Positions 17,216 through 24,769 of a stretch of 64,000 nt of DNA are shown one piece after another (positions within the stretch are counted from its first letter, which is position 1; each line of letters opens with the position of its first letter). The position numbers and the translations under genes are program-made. The notes below the pieces were generated by a model that saw only the letters and a list, made by a program, of their open reading frames with translations, was not told the DNA's origin and did not search any database. This DNA comes from Pseudovibrio sp947494035 (GTDB lineage Bacteria > Pseudomonadota > Alphaproteobacteria > Rhizobiales > Stappiaceae), in assembly GCA_947494035.1 (NCBI GenBank), contig CANLTN010000009.1, forward strand, positions 1 through 64,000, in the 5' to 3' direction.

Positions 17216-18991
17216 CTATACCAATGACTTGCCAGCGGCGTCGATGGCGTTTGCAACAGCTTCGTCAGTCGCTTCGTCCGGCAACAACATTTCGTTGTGG
17301 GCTTTGCCTGACGGGATCATCGGGAAGCAGTTTGCCAATTGAGCAACGCGGCAATCGAAGAGCACTGGTTCGGGAGATGCAATCATCTCCTGAATTGCAT
17401 CATCCAACTCTCCCGGCTTGGTTACACGGATGCCCTTTCCGCCGTAAGCTTCTGCCAGTTTTACGAAGTCAGGCAGGCTATCGGTGTAGGAGTGGGACAG
17501 GCGGTTGCCATGCAGCAGCTGCTGCCATTGACGGACCATTCCCATGTAGGAGTTGTTCAGGATGAATGTTTTTGGTGCCAGACCATGCTGAACGGCTGTC
17601 GACATTTCCTGAATGTTCATCAGGATCGAGGCATCGCCTGCCACGTTGATGCACAGGGCGCCGGGGTGGGCAACCTGAGCGCCGATGGCCGCCGGCAGGC
17701 CGTAGCCCATGGTGCCGAAGCCGCCTGAGGTCAGCCAATGGTTTGGCGATTCAAAGCCAAGGTACTGGGCTGCCCACATCTGGTGCTGTCCAACCTCGGT
17801 TGAGATGTACACATCCTTGCGGCCCTTGATGGCTTCGTTCAAACGCTGCAAGGCGTACTGAGGCATGATGACATCGTCGCTTTGGCGGTAGGACAGGCAA
17901 TTGCGGCTGCGCCACTTGGTGATCTGGCTCTGCCAATCCTTCAGCTCTGGACGGGCACGGAAGCTGGAGGCGCGCCAGATGCGAACCATGTCTTCCAGAA
18001 CGTGCGCCACATCGCCAACGATTGGCAGGTCAACATGCACGATCTTGTTGATGGAGGATGGGTCGATGTCCACGTGGATCTTGGTGGAATGCGGCGAGAA
18101 CGCGTCCAGACGGCCCGTGATGCGGTCGTCGAAGCGTGCGCCGATGCAGATCATGAGATCACAATCATGCATGGCCATGTTGGCTTCATAGGTGCCGTGC
18201 ATGCCCAACATGCCGAGCCATTGTTCGCCGGAAGCGGGGTAGGAGCCCAGACCCATCAGTGTGGAGGTGATCGGAAAGCCAGTCAGGTCGATCAGCTCAC
18301 GCAACAGCTGGCTTGCTGCTGCGCCGGAGTTAACGACGCCGCCGCCAGTATAAAATACCGGACGCTTGGCTTTGGACATGAGTTCAACCGCTGCGCGAAT
18401 GGCGGTCATGTCGCCTTTCAGCTGCGGGCGATAGCTCTTGTGGTTGGTTGGGTTTGCCTGTGCAATTTCGTAGGTGCCGGTGGCAAACTGAATATCCTTT
18501 GGAATGTCGACAACAACAGGACCCGGACGGCCGGATTGTGCAACGTAGAAGGCTTCGTGCAGGATGCGTGGCAAGTCATTCACGTCCTTCACCAGCCAGT
18601 TGTGCTTGGTGCAGGGGCGCGTGATGCCGACGGTATCACATTCCTGAAACGCATCGGACCCGACGAGGTTGGTTGGTACCTGACCGGTGATGCAAACCAT
18701 AGGAATGGAGTCGAGCATGGCGTCTGTCAGAGCCGTTACCATGTTGGTTGCGCCGGGACCGGATGTCACCAGCGCAACACCGGCTTTTCCGGTGGAGCGT
18801 GCATAGCCTTCAGCTGCATGGCCAGCGCCTTGCTCGTGACGGACGAGGATGTGCTGGATCGCGTCCTGCTGGATCAGCTCATCATAAATGGGAAGGACTG
18901 CACCGCCAGGGTATCCAAATACATGTTCTACCCCGTTGTCCTTCAGCGCCTGGAGAACCATTTCAGCGCCTGTCATCTCCCGTTGCATCAT
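17216..18991 (-). CDS. ilvB: Acetolactate synthase catalytic (large) subunit
   Basis: Thiamine-diphosphate enzyme making acetolactate from pyruvate or acetohydroxybutyrate from pyruvate plus 2-oxobutyrate, the first common branched-chain step. About 591 residues with EHVFGYPGGAVLPIYDEL at the N-terminus (catalytic glutamate nearby in RHEQGAGHAAEGYAR), a central FAD-binding domain, and the C-terminal TPP/Mg motif GDASILMN. The frame begins with TTG at 18994, but ATG ATG follow with AAGGA just upstream; I use the first ATG. Regulated by a leader-peptide attenuator about 110-220 bp upstream. Also called ilvI in other genomes. Confidence 0.96.
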   Translation of the reverse strand: MMQREMTGAEMVLQALKDNGVEHVFGYPGGAVLPIYDELIQQDAIQHILVRHEQGAGHAAEGYARSTGKAGVALVTSGPGATNMVTALTDAMLDSIPMVCITGQVPTNLVGSDAFQECDTVGITRPCTKHNWLVKDVNDLPRILHEAFYVAQSGRPGPVVVDIPKDIQFATGTYEIAQANPTNHKSYRPQLKGDMTAIRAAVELMSKAKRPVFYTGGGVVNSGAAASQLLRELIDLTGFPITSTLMGLGSYPASGEQWLGMLGMHGTYEANMAMHDCDLMICIGARFDDRITGRLDAFSPHSTKIHVDIDPSSINKIVHVDLPIVGDVAHVLEDMVRIWRASSFRARPELKDWQSQITKWRSRNCLSYRQSDDVIMPQYALQRLNEAIKGRKDVYISTEVGQHQMWAAQYLGFESPNHWLTSGGFGTMGYGLPAAIGAQVAHPGALCINVAGDASILMNIQEMSTAVQHGLAPKTFILNNSYMGMVRQWQQLLHGNRLSHSYTDSLPDFVKLAEAYGGKGIRVTKPGELDDAIQEMIASPEPVLFDCRVAQLANCFPMIPSGKAHNEMLLPDEATDEAVANAIDAAGKSLV

Positions 18992-19102
18992 CAAGTCCTT
19001 GTTGCCTGTATCTGCTCGTTTTGTCTGATTGAAGGTTTTTTAGATCAATCGGACTGTTTGTTTTGCAGAGTGCTTGTTTAAACATCACTGCGAAGTGGCC
19101 AT

Positions 19103-19125
19103 AAAAAAAGGAGCCGTTTGGCTCC
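19103..19125 (-). terminator. Attenuator terminator of the ilvBH leader
   Basis: On the minus strand GGAGCC-AAAC-GGCTCC is followed by seven T residues (19109-19103). It lies between the leader peptide and ilvB, about 110 bp before the ilvB start, so it must be read through for ilvBH expression. Its 5' arm (GAGCC) is complementary to GGCTC at 19155-19151 in the preceding hairpin, giving the alternative anti-terminator pairing. Confidence 0.85.
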
Positions 19126-19146
19126 CTGTGCGCGTCTAACCGTTCC

Positions 19147-19164
19147 GAGTGAGCCTACTCACTC
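19147..19164 (-). promoter_or_regulatory. Anti-termination hairpin of the ilvBH leader
   Basis: GAGTGAG-TAGG-CTCACTC on the minus strand is a perfect 7-bp stem. Its 5' arm contains the last sense codon and the TGA stop of the leader peptide, so a translating ribosome would occlude it. The loop and 3' arm carry GGCTC, which can pair instead with the terminator's 5' arm. Confidence 0.7.
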
Positions 19165-19209
19165 CGGCGACGCGCTTCCCACCACGATAAGGAGAATTGA
19201 AGTTTGCAT
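19159..19209 (-). CDS. ilvBH leader peptide (branched-chain attenuator)
   Basis: A 16-codon frame encodes MQTSILLIVVGSASPE, with six consecutive branched-chain residues I-L-L-I-V-V. Placed between a sigma70-like promoter and an intrinsic terminator, this is the classical arrangement for transcription attenuation. Stalling at Ile/Leu/Val codons when charged tRNAs are scarce would favour the anti-terminator pairing and expression of ilvBH. The ribosome-binding site is weak (AAGG about 15 nt upstream), the one feature that is not ideal. The ORF is far too short for standard gene calling. Confidence 0.8.
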   Translation of the reverse strand: MQTSILLIVVGSASPE

Positions 19210-19322
19210 TTTGGTATTGGGAGCCTTATGGCCCCGCTCTCCCTTAACATTATTCCAACCGTGTAAAAGATTACCGCGCTTCACCATTGAATCGCATAGG
19301 TAACCTCTAAAATTCGGGGAGA

Positions 19323-19351
19323 GATTAGGCTTAGATAACTCATAGCGTCAA
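19323..19351 (-). promoter_or_regulatory. Probable promoter of ilvBH
   Basis: On the minus strand TTGACG (19351-19346) and CTAATC (19328-19323) are separated by 17 bp, a good sigma70-type spacing, about 110 bp upstream of the leader peptide ATG. Confidence 0.55.
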
Positions 19352-19845
19352 GGGGCTTATTCGTAATGTTGCGCCGCAATGACCTCTTATTTACTTGAGT
19401 TATCTGCAAGTGTCGTCTGGCTTTGCAAAAAATACTCACGGCAAGGCTGTACATGCTCTGGTTGTATCAGCTTCTAAGGATGAATGTAGTGCAATGGATC
19501 GAAACCGCAGGAATACGCGATTTTGCAGTGCGGTGGAGGTGGTTTGGTTTTGGTTGCAGTGCACGCGTGTTTTTGACGAGAGGCTTTGACAGTTGGCTGG
19601 TCAGAGCATTCTGCTTGGCTCCTGTTTTGGGTAATTTAAAAGGAACGCAATCTGATAAAAAGTCCGGTGTTTTTTGAGAATGAGCACGCTCTGATTGTGA
19701 ATTTGCGGGTGAATCTCGTATATTTACCTAGGTTAGTCTGGGATAAGTTTACTTTTCACAAGACATTTTTGAAAACTTGCGCATAGGGCCTTGCGCTCTA
19801 GCAAAAGGCTTTATATACACCCGCCATCGCTTCGGCGGGAAGTTT
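19352..19845. other. Intergenic region between ilvBH promoter and tRNA genes
   Basis: About 490 bases. Plus-strand frames of 64-84 codons overlap each other and have no family resemblance, so I do not call them genes. A short GC-rich hairpin (CCGCC...GGCGG, 19821-19838) lies just before the tRNA-Lys gene and may be part of its 5' leader. Confidence 0.45.
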
Positions 19846-19921
19846 GGGTGTATAGCTCAGTTGGTAGAGCATCTGACTCTTAATCAGACGGTCCCGGGTT
19901 CGAATCCCTGTGCACCCACCA
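19846..19921 (+). tRNA. tRNA-Lys (anticodon CTT)
   Basis: A full cloverleaf can be drawn: acceptor GGGTGTA/TGCACCC, D-arm AGCTCAGTTGGTAGAGC, anticodon arm TCTGA-CTCTTAA-TCAGA with anticodon CTT, T-arm CCGGGTTCGAATCCCTG, discriminator A and encoded CCA (19919-19921). Confidence 0.97.
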
Positions 19922-19938
19922 AGCATCTCGCAATTAGT

Positions 19939-20014
19939 GAGCCCGTAGCTCAGCTGGTAGAGCAACTGACTTTTAATCAGTAGGTCCACGGTTCGAACCC
20001 GTGCGGGCTCACCA
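19939..20014 (+). tRNA. tRNA-Lys (anticodon TTT)
   Basis: Acceptor GAGCCCG/CGGGCTC, D-arm AGCTCAGCTGGTAGAGC, anticodon arm ACTGA-CTTTTAA-TCAGT with anticodon TTT, T-arm with GGTTCGAACC, discriminator A and encoded CCA (20012-20014). It lies 17 bp from the first tRNA-Lys and probably shares its transcript. The accessory R-body locus begins about 650 bp downstream. Confidence 0.97.
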
Positions 20015-20054
20015 TTTTCTCCCAGAAAATCGGTGACTGTTTCACAAGGACTTT

Positions 20055-20204
20055 TCAGTTCTGGTGATGTTTTCGCGCAGCTGTTTGTAGCGCGCTGTAT
20101 CTATGTTCCCTTGCGCGCTCATTCTCAAAGTTCTCTTGGATCATCTGTTGTTGGACGTACTGCAGGTCTGTGTTGAGGGTCGGGCGCGGTTCGTGACCGA
20201 GCAT
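20055..20204 (-). CDS. Possible small hypothetical protein
   Basis: A frame of 49 codons starting at an ATG preceded by GGAG at 6 nt spacing; the product (MLGHEPRPTLNTDLQYVQQQ...) is hydrophilic with a plausible amphipathic, charged C-terminal helix and no membrane segment. GTG at 20240 or an ATG at 20216 would lengthen it to 61 or 53 residues. The composition looks protein-like, but I recognise no family. It faces the tRNA genes and is divergent from the R-body locus. Confidence 0.35.
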   Translation of the reverse strand: MLGHEPRPTLNTDLQYVQQQMIQENFENERAREHRYSALQTAARKHHQN

Positions 20205-20244
20205 GATCGTCTCCATAATTTCGTAGAATCGCTTCGTCACAAAA

Positions 20245-20673
20245 TGCGGGGCGGACTGTCTATTAAGAGCAGGGCAGATCCTGTTCTATGAGATTAGGCC
20301 TATGCGTTTTTCGGGTTGTTTCAGCAATACGTATACACCCTATAGGTTGTTAACAGGCGTTCCTCTTGTTTCTGGTTGTGTTGTAAATCTGCAAAATCGA
20401 TTACCCGAAGATCCGTAAGTCGCTGGTGCCTTTCAAATTTTCCAAGTCTGTTCTAGTTTGTAATTAAAGGTTGTGCGACATAATTTATACAACCCATAAA
20501 ATTGTGTTGGTTTCCCAAAGTCAAGAATATCCGTAGCGTCAACTCAATCGAAACGGACAATTTCTTTGAAAATAAAGTTGATGTCAGTGTTCTGCGCCAG
20601 TGTCGGTGTGTGTGATCTGTTTTCAACTTGTGAATATCTGAGGGTTTGTCCGTAATACATTGAGGTGTGGCGG
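20245..20673. other. AT-rich region upstream of the R-body locus
   Basis: About 430 bases, AT-richer than the surroundings, with no supportable ORF. It should contain the promoter of the sigma-factor gene, but I cannot choose one promoter with confidence. Confidence 0.4.
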
Positions 20674-21255
20674 ATGTATTATAAGAATACACGAATTGAG
20701 CATCTTGATGGGCGTCAGGATTTGGCGCCTGTTTGGGAATACTGGAACGAGCACAGAAAAAGGATATTTGGGAGAGCGCTTCACCTTACAGGTGGTGACA
20801 TGGATGCGGCGGAAGAGTTGATGTCCGCAACGATCATCAAAGTTGCCTCTCACTTCGAGATGCGACCCCTGAATATGCGGGAGCCAATCGCGTTTTTTAT
20901 GTATGCGCTCAAGAACGAGTTTATCAGTCAGTACCGGAAAAAGCGATATGAGTATCAGTTCCGTGATGGCGAAAAAGATGTTTATGACGAGCAACTTGCC
21001 AACAATGAAGTGGAATCTGCACCGCAGGAAGTTTTATTGGCGCAAAAGGAAGAGTTGGCGCTGATCAGCAAGACATTGGAGCGGCTTCCGTTGATCTACC
21101 AGCAGATCTTTTACAAGAAATTTGCCGAGGATCGCAGTTACAGCGAGATCTCGGAGGAGTTGAACATTTCTCAGGCTCTGGCCCGCAAACGCGTACAGTT
21201 CTTGCGTGAGAAACTGCGAAAAGCGCGTTCCAGAAAACGCGGGCGGCTCAATTGA
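20674..21255 (+). CDS. ECF-type RNA polymerase sigma factor heading the reb locus
   Basis: A 193-residue sigma70-family protein. Region 2 covers about residues 17-85 (WEYWNEHRKRIFGRALHLTG, then EPIAFFMYALKNEFISQYRKK). Region 4, a helix-turn-helix, covers about 130-190 (LPLIYQQIFYKKFAEDRSYSEISEELNISQALARKRVQ). No region 3 is present, as expected of ECF or group 4 factors. The ATG at 20674 has GAGG 8 nt upstream; GTG at 20665 is less likely. The first RebB gene follows 80 bp downstream in the same direction, so it probably directs transcription of the R-body genes; this is inferred from position. No anti-sigma gene is recognisable nearby, which is unusual for ECF factors. Confidence 0.82.
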   Translation: MYYKNTRIEHLDGRQDLAPVWEYWNEHRKRIFGRALHLTGGDMDAAEELMSATIIKVASHFEMRPLNMREPIAFFMYALKNEFISQYRKKRYEYQFRDGEKDVYDEQLANNEVESAPQEVLLAQKEELALISKTLERLPLIYQQIFYKKFAEDRSYSEISEELNISQALARKRVQFLREKLRKARSRKRGRLN

Positions 21256-21334
21256 ACAGATTGTGCGTTCACAGGAAGGCCGGGAGTGCGTCTTTCGGAA
21301 TAGTTAACGATTTACAGACTGCGAGGGCGAAAGA

Positions 21335-21595
21335 ATGGCGGAAGATACTGTAAATGCTCAGGTGACGGATGCCGTTACCCAGACAAATGTGAAGGTGGTG
21401 GGTGAAGCGCCTTCACAGGCAATTGCCAATCTTTATCAGGTGGTTAGCAATGCAACGGGGTTGTCGGTCCAGAATGCGACCCATGCACAGCAATCCATGA
21501 ACCAGATCTCGACGGCTGTGGTCTCCAAGGGGGTTCAGCTGATTATGGAAATTGGCCCGACCTCTGGAGCGGAGTCTAAACCTTCAGGTGGCTAG
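21335..21595 (+). CDS. R-body structural protein, RebB family (short)
   Basis: An 86-residue protein of the RebB ('killing trait') family, whose members polymerise into refractile bodies. The diagnostic core is VTDAVTQTNVKVVGEAPSQA, followed by an amphipathic helix with NLYQVVSNATGLSVQNATHA. It matches the paralogues at 24269, 24770 and 25337 up to the position of their YSMDTMA motif, then ends with a short tail and lacks their C-terminal 30 residues. GAGGG precedes the ATG at 21335. It is the first reb gene after the sigma factor, 14 bp before the next gene. Confidence 0.88.
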   Translation: MAEDTVNAQVTDAVTQTNVKVVGEAPSQAIANLYQVVSNATGLSVQNATHAQQSMNQISTAVVSKGVQLIMEIGPTSGAESKPSGG

Positions 21596-21609
21596 TTTGA
21601 GGGAATTTG

Positions 21610-22329
21610 ATGGTGATGGAGAGAGGTGAGAGTTCAGCTTCTCAAGAGTACGAGACAGCGATTGCGCGTCGGCGACGTTTGATCTCTCTGCTCCACGGAC
21701 CTTTGAGTGATAAGAGTTTGCGTTCCTCAACTCAGTCCGCTGCTGAGGCATCCCGATTACAGGGTGCACAGCAATCATCTCCAGCGATCAAAATGTCCTC
21801 ACAGGCGGATAGGGAAACCGTCAACACAGCAAGTGAGAGCAACAGTCAATCCGGAGCGCAGCAAACCATGGTGATGGATAGTGAAAAGGGATCTGCTGGC
21901 GGTGCAGGCCGAGAGAATGCCCCTAACTTTGCAGGATCTGCGGGTGGGTCTGCGGGAGCGCCTTCAGCGCGTGCGCAGGAGCAGGCTTCAGGTCCGACAT
22001 ATCCGTCCTTACCAACATCTGCGCCCTCCACACCAGCTTTGAACGACCAGATTACTCAAGCCGTGGAATTTACCAATTTCCAGAACTATCAGGGATTGGA
22101 GACGATGATCTCCATTCCTGACGATGTGATGACCAAGCAGTCCAACGGGCATGCTTCGCAAGACGGGGAGACCTACATGAACGGCGTCATGCAGATCTCT
22201 ATGGCAGCGCAGGCGATTGTTGCTGCCAAGATTGCGGAGAATCCGGCGTTGGCGGCGACACCGGCGCTGACAGAACTGAACACCATGGTGACCAACGCGA
22301 TCTCCGCCTTTCAGAAGGTGAGTGAGTGA
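21610..22329 (+). CDS. RebB-like protein with long low-complexity N-terminus
   Basis: A 239-residue protein in two parts. Residues 1 to about 145 are low-complexity, rich in Ser, Ala, Gly and Gln, with a basic patch near the start (IARRRRLISLLHG). The last 95 residues start with NDQITQAVEFTNFQNYQG, reminiscent of the RebB core TDAVTQ.NV, and continue in an alanine-rich amphipathic helix. AGGGA lies 5 nt before the ATG at 21610; a second ATG at 21616 is possible. Likely an R-body component, perhaps an end, nucleation or anchoring subunit; that role is speculation. The RebB relationship is weaker than for the other copies. Confidence 0.7.
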   Translation: MVMERGESSASQEYETAIARRRRLISLLHGPLSDKSLRSSTQSAAEASRLQGAQQSSPAIKMSSQADRETVNTASESNSQSGAQQTMVMDSEKGSAGGAGRENAPNFAGSAGGSAGAPSARAQEQASGPTYPSLPTSAPSTPALNDQITQAVEFTNFQNYQGLETMISIPDDVMTKQSNGHASQDGETYMNGVMQISMAAQAIVAAKIAENPALAATPALTELNTMVTNAISAFQKVSE

Positions 22330-22354
22330 TCCACCAGACGGAGGAGGGACGAGC

Positions 22355-22525
22355 TTGCGTGTTGAACGACCTCGTTATGGCTTTGAGCGTTCTGGTGAGG
22401 CCCGGCCTGAACCCTGCGAACCGCAGGAGGTGGATCAGCTGCCGACACTGGTTCAGGAGATAACCCGGTTATGCCAACGGGATTACATTTTGCTTGCGAC
22501 TTTTCTTCGGGCTCTGACGCGATAG
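22355..22525 (+). CDS. Small protein of the reb locus (TTG start)
   Basis: About 56 residues (LRVERPRYGFERSGEARPEP...), ending with LVQEITRLCQRDYILLATFLRALTR, a possible amphipathic helix. The TTG at 22355 has an excellent GGAGGAGGG site 6 nt upstream; the frame also opens at a GTG (22322) overlapping the previous gene. Tight spacing on both sides (25 and 32 bp) and the strong ribosome-binding site argue that it is a real gene. It is not RebB-like, and I do not recognise a family. Confidence 0.6.
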   Translation: MRVERPRYGFERSGEARPEPCEPQEVDQLPTLVQEITRLCQRDYILLATFLRALTR

Positions 22526-22557
22526 GCAGATCTCCCGACAGCTGTAAAAGGTGAGAT

Positions 22558-22971
22558 ATGGAACGGGACGTTACATACATTCGAGAGGAATTGGAGGAAG
22601 TAATCCTCAATCAGTTGCGCCGCTGGGAAGGGGTTATTGAACAAGAGGAGACCCTGACGCTGTCGCGGTCCGGCGCTGAGGGGTTGCCGGGGATGCTGTG
22701 CCATCTGAGTCTGGCGCGGGATGCGCTGGTAAAGGCAGAAGGCCTGCTTGGTCAGGAAGCGAGTGTTACCGCAGCTGATGTGGTGCTCGGCTTTCGAGAT
22801 GACCGGCTTCAGGATGAGGTTGATCGATACGATGACCGCGAGGAAGAACAGCTCTTGCAGGATGGCGTGGAAGAGGAGCTTCTTGCCCGGTTTACCTCCA
22901 CCGGTGAAATCGAGTTCGAGGCGCGCGGAGAAGAGCGCAGTGAGGAACGGAACCCGGATTATAACTGGTGA
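22558..22971 (+). CDS. Acidic helical protein of the reb locus, function unknown
   Basis: A 137-residue, very acidic, Glu/Asp/Arg-rich, probably all-helical soluble protein. The N-terminal half (MERDVTYIREELEEVILNQL...) and the end (EEELLARFTSTGEIEFEARG) have charged-helix character with no membrane segment. AAGGTGAGAT precedes the ATG. It lies between the 56-residue gene and the coiled-coil gene, all in the same direction with short gaps, so it belongs to the R-body transcription unit. Possibly an assembly or accessory factor; there is no direct evidence. Confidence 0.65.
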   Translation: MERDVTYIREELEEVILNQLRRWEGVIEQEETLTLSRSGAEGLPGMLCHLSLARDALVKAEGLLGQEASVTAADVVLGFRDDRLQDEVDRYDDREEEQLLQDGVEEELLARFTSTGEIEFEARGEERSEERNPDYNW

Positions 22972-22993
22972 GACTGGATGTGAGGAGTGAGCG

Positions 22994-23650
22994 ATGAGCA
23001 CAGCCGCGAACGGAAAGCAGGGTGCAGCAGCTGATGGTCCGCAAAAAGTTACGGCGACACCGGGTCCGGAACTCAACTCTGCACTGGATGATGCAGTGTT
23101 GCAGCTTACCAAGGTGAAGCAGAATGTGGATCAGGCGGCCAGTGAATTTGCGCAGCTGCGACAGGGTATTCCCAATTACAACGAGGCGGTTGCGGGGATC
23201 CGGCAGCAGCAGGCGCAGATCAATCGGGCCTGTGAGGATGCAACAACATCGGCCCAGACCATTGTTTCTGAGGTGGAACAGGCTGCGGCCAAGCTTTGCA
23301 CCTCGATTGATGAAGAGATTGAGACGATCAAAAGAGTGATTGGAACCGGTAGTGAGCAGGCGGAGACGCCTTCACCGCAGGTTCCTCCGGTTCAGCCGCC
23401 GCCGCAGTCGGGGCCGGGACAAGCAGCTCCGCAACAGGGCGCGGGCACGGCGCAGTATCCTCTCTCCGGGCAGCCTGTGCAGGGTGGTGCGGCCAATCAG
23501 CAGGTGATGGCGGTGCAGGTTGCAGAGGCGCTGCGGGATTATCTGAGAAAGGAGATCAACTCGGAGATCTCCAAGCAGATTGGTCCGGTTAATGAAAAGC
23601 TGTCGGAGATCCTGATCACCTATCTGCAAGATAGATCACGGGACCGGTAA
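22994..23650 (+). CDS. Coiled-coil protein of the reb locus with Pro/Gln linker
   Basis: A 218-residue protein in three parts: a helical coiled-coil region at about residues 28-118 (ALDDAVLQLTKVKQNVDQAA ... EEIETIKRVI), a Pro/Gln/Gly-rich flexible linker at about 122-165, and a C-terminal helix (VAEALRDYLRKEINSEISKQ...). GAGGAG lies upstream of the ATG at 22994, 22 bp after the previous gene. No RebB signature. Its architecture would suit a tether or scaffold for R-body assembly, which is inference. After it comes a 118-bp gap before the distal RebB cluster. Confidence 0.65.
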   Translation: MSTAANGKQGAAADGPQKVTATPGPELNSALDDAVLQLTKVKQNVDQAASEFAQLRQGIPNYNEAVAGIRQQQAQINRACEDATTSAQTIVSEVEQAAAKLCTSIDEEIETIKRVIGTGSEQAETPSPQVPPVQPPPQSGPGQAAPQQGAGTAQYPLSGQPVQGGAANQQVMAVQVAEALRDYLRKEINSEISKQIGPVNEKLSEILITYLQDRSRDR

Positions 23651-23768
23651 GTGAATTCTGAATCAATCCTTACGAGGGGCACTGGCTCTTAGGAAAAAGT
23701 TCACAAATGGAATGGAGCGGCGTCAATAGTCTGTAAATGGCAATAATAACAAGCATATTGGAGAAAAA

Positions 23769-24110
23769 ATGCCAAAGACTATTGAGGGACAATGCAACGC
23801 AGTTGCGCCTTCCAATGGCACGGCTGTTGAGGCGAATGTGATTGCGCTTCTTGGGGTGGCGCCCGGATTTGCGCTGGCGCTGACGTATCTGACAGCGGCG
23901 CAATCAACGGGTGTGCTTTTTGAAAATGCTGTCGCAAATGCACAGCGCCAGAACATCATCGCGCAATCCGCGCTGAACGAGGGCATTTTGCATACCTATT
24001 CTGTTGGTTCCATGGCTGCTGCAAACAGCATTGCGCATATGGACCCTAAAGAAGTCGAGCCCATGAATGACAGTTTGCTCGATGCATTGCGTCACTATTT
24101 TTCGCGTTAA
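23769..24110 (+). CDS. R-body structural protein, RebB family (divergent copy)
   Basis: A 113-residue RebB-family member and the most divergent of the distal cluster. The usual TDAVTQ.NV is replaced by GTAVEANVIALLGVAPGFAL, but the middle matches well: AQSTGVLFENAVANAQRQNIIAQSALNEG against STGILFENYVSASQQQNILSQAAANQG in other copies, followed by a YSVGSMAAANS equivalent of YSMDTMA. TTGGAG precedes the ATG. It may form a heteropolymer with the other RebB proteins. The C-terminal tail (MNDSLLDALRHYFSR) keeps the length and amphipathy of its paralogues. Confidence 0.82.
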   Translation: MPKTIEGQCNAVAPSNGTAVEANVIALLGVAPGFALALTYLTAAQSTGVLFENAVANAQRQNIIAQSALNEGILHTYSVGSMAAANSIAHMDPKEVEPMNDSLLDALRHYFSR

Positions 24111-24172
24111 GTTGCGTGATTTGGCCGGACTGCAACGGCCATTGAGTTTTCTAAATATTTGCGAGTTTGCCT

Positions 24173-24201
24173 CTGGTCAGTGCACGACTACGCCTGACCA
24201 G
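24173..24201. promoter_or_regulatory. Hairpin in the reb spacer before the RebB gene at 24269
   Basis: CTGGTCAG (24173-24180) and CTGACCAG (24194-24201) form a perfect 8-bp stem with a 13-nt loop. No T tract follows, so it is not a standard terminator. It may be an mRNA processing or stability element. A smaller hairpin, TGGCCG/CGGCCA, lies at about 24122-24142. Confidence 0.5.
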
Positions 24202-24268
24202 GGGTAAAGCAGGGCTGCGTTATTACCGAATTGCTTTTGGGTTCGGTTGTTCAGGTGGGAGTGACTAT

Positions 24269-24610
24269 ATGGCAGATATTCCAGGGATTGGCCCCGTAAT
24301 ACGGGAAGAAAGCACGGTGACGGATGCTGTGACGCAAACCAATGTGATGGTGCTCGGGGATGCATCGGCAATTGCTATGGGGAACCTTTATGCGTCCCTT
24401 GCGCATTCGACGGGCATTTTGTTTCAGAACTCAGTTTCGTCCGCTGCCCAGTTTTCTACTCTTGCCCAGGCGACGACCAATCAGGGCGTTATGCAAATTT
24501 ATTCCACGAATACCATGGCCAGTGCTTCGGCCACAGAAAAGCTGGCTCAGGACGGGACGCCTGATCAGCTGAACACGCTGCTGACTACCTTGCGTAGTCT
24601 CAATCAATAA
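24269..24610 (+). CDS. R-body structural protein, RebB family
   Basis: A 113-residue RebB protein with the core VTDAVTQTNVMVLGDASAIA, then LYASLAHSTGILFQNSVSSA, QGVMQIYSTNTMASASATEK and the tail PDQLNTLLTTLRSLNQ. The frame opens at 24167, but the ATG at 24269 has GGGAG 7 nt upstream and begins where the paralogues begin. A short N-terminal extension (MADIPGIGPVIREES) distinguishes it from the copies at 24770 and 25337. A perfect 20-bp palindrome follows 21 bp after the stop codon. Confidence 0.88.
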   Translation: MADIPGIGPVIREESTVTDAVTQTNVMVLGDASAIAMGNLYASLAHSTGILFQNSVSSAAQFSTLAQATTNQGVMQIYSTNTMASASATEKLAQDGTPDQLNTLLTTLRSLNQ

Positions 24611-24631
24611 CCGGAACTTTCGAGCTTCGCT

Positions 24632-24651
24632 CTCTGGTGCATGCACCAGAG
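24632..24651. promoter_or_regulatory. Perfect 20-bp palindrome in the reb spacer
   Basis: CTCTGGTGCATGCACCAGAG is identical on both strands and lies 21 bp downstream of a RebB gene. It could fold as an 8-bp stem with a CATG loop in mRNA or act as a protein operator. There is no T run, so simple termination is unlikely. Confidence 0.55.
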
Positions 24652-24769
24652 CGATGTGAATGGTTCTGATGCATCCTTAATGTTGTAGTAGCGCGTACTC
24701 CTTTGGAGCCAGTTCAAGGAAATGCAGAACCGGATTTTGACCAGAACTGTATGAAAGAGGACTATTAGA

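Noticed and set aside
17882..19081. 399-codon plus-strand frame across ilvB
   Set aside because: Shadow of ilvB on the opposite strand; composition unlike a real protein.
19395..19680. Small overlapping plus-strand frames upstream of the tRNA genes
   Set aside because: Two overlapping frames of 64 and 84 codons with Cys/Trp-rich, biased composition and no ribosome-binding site.
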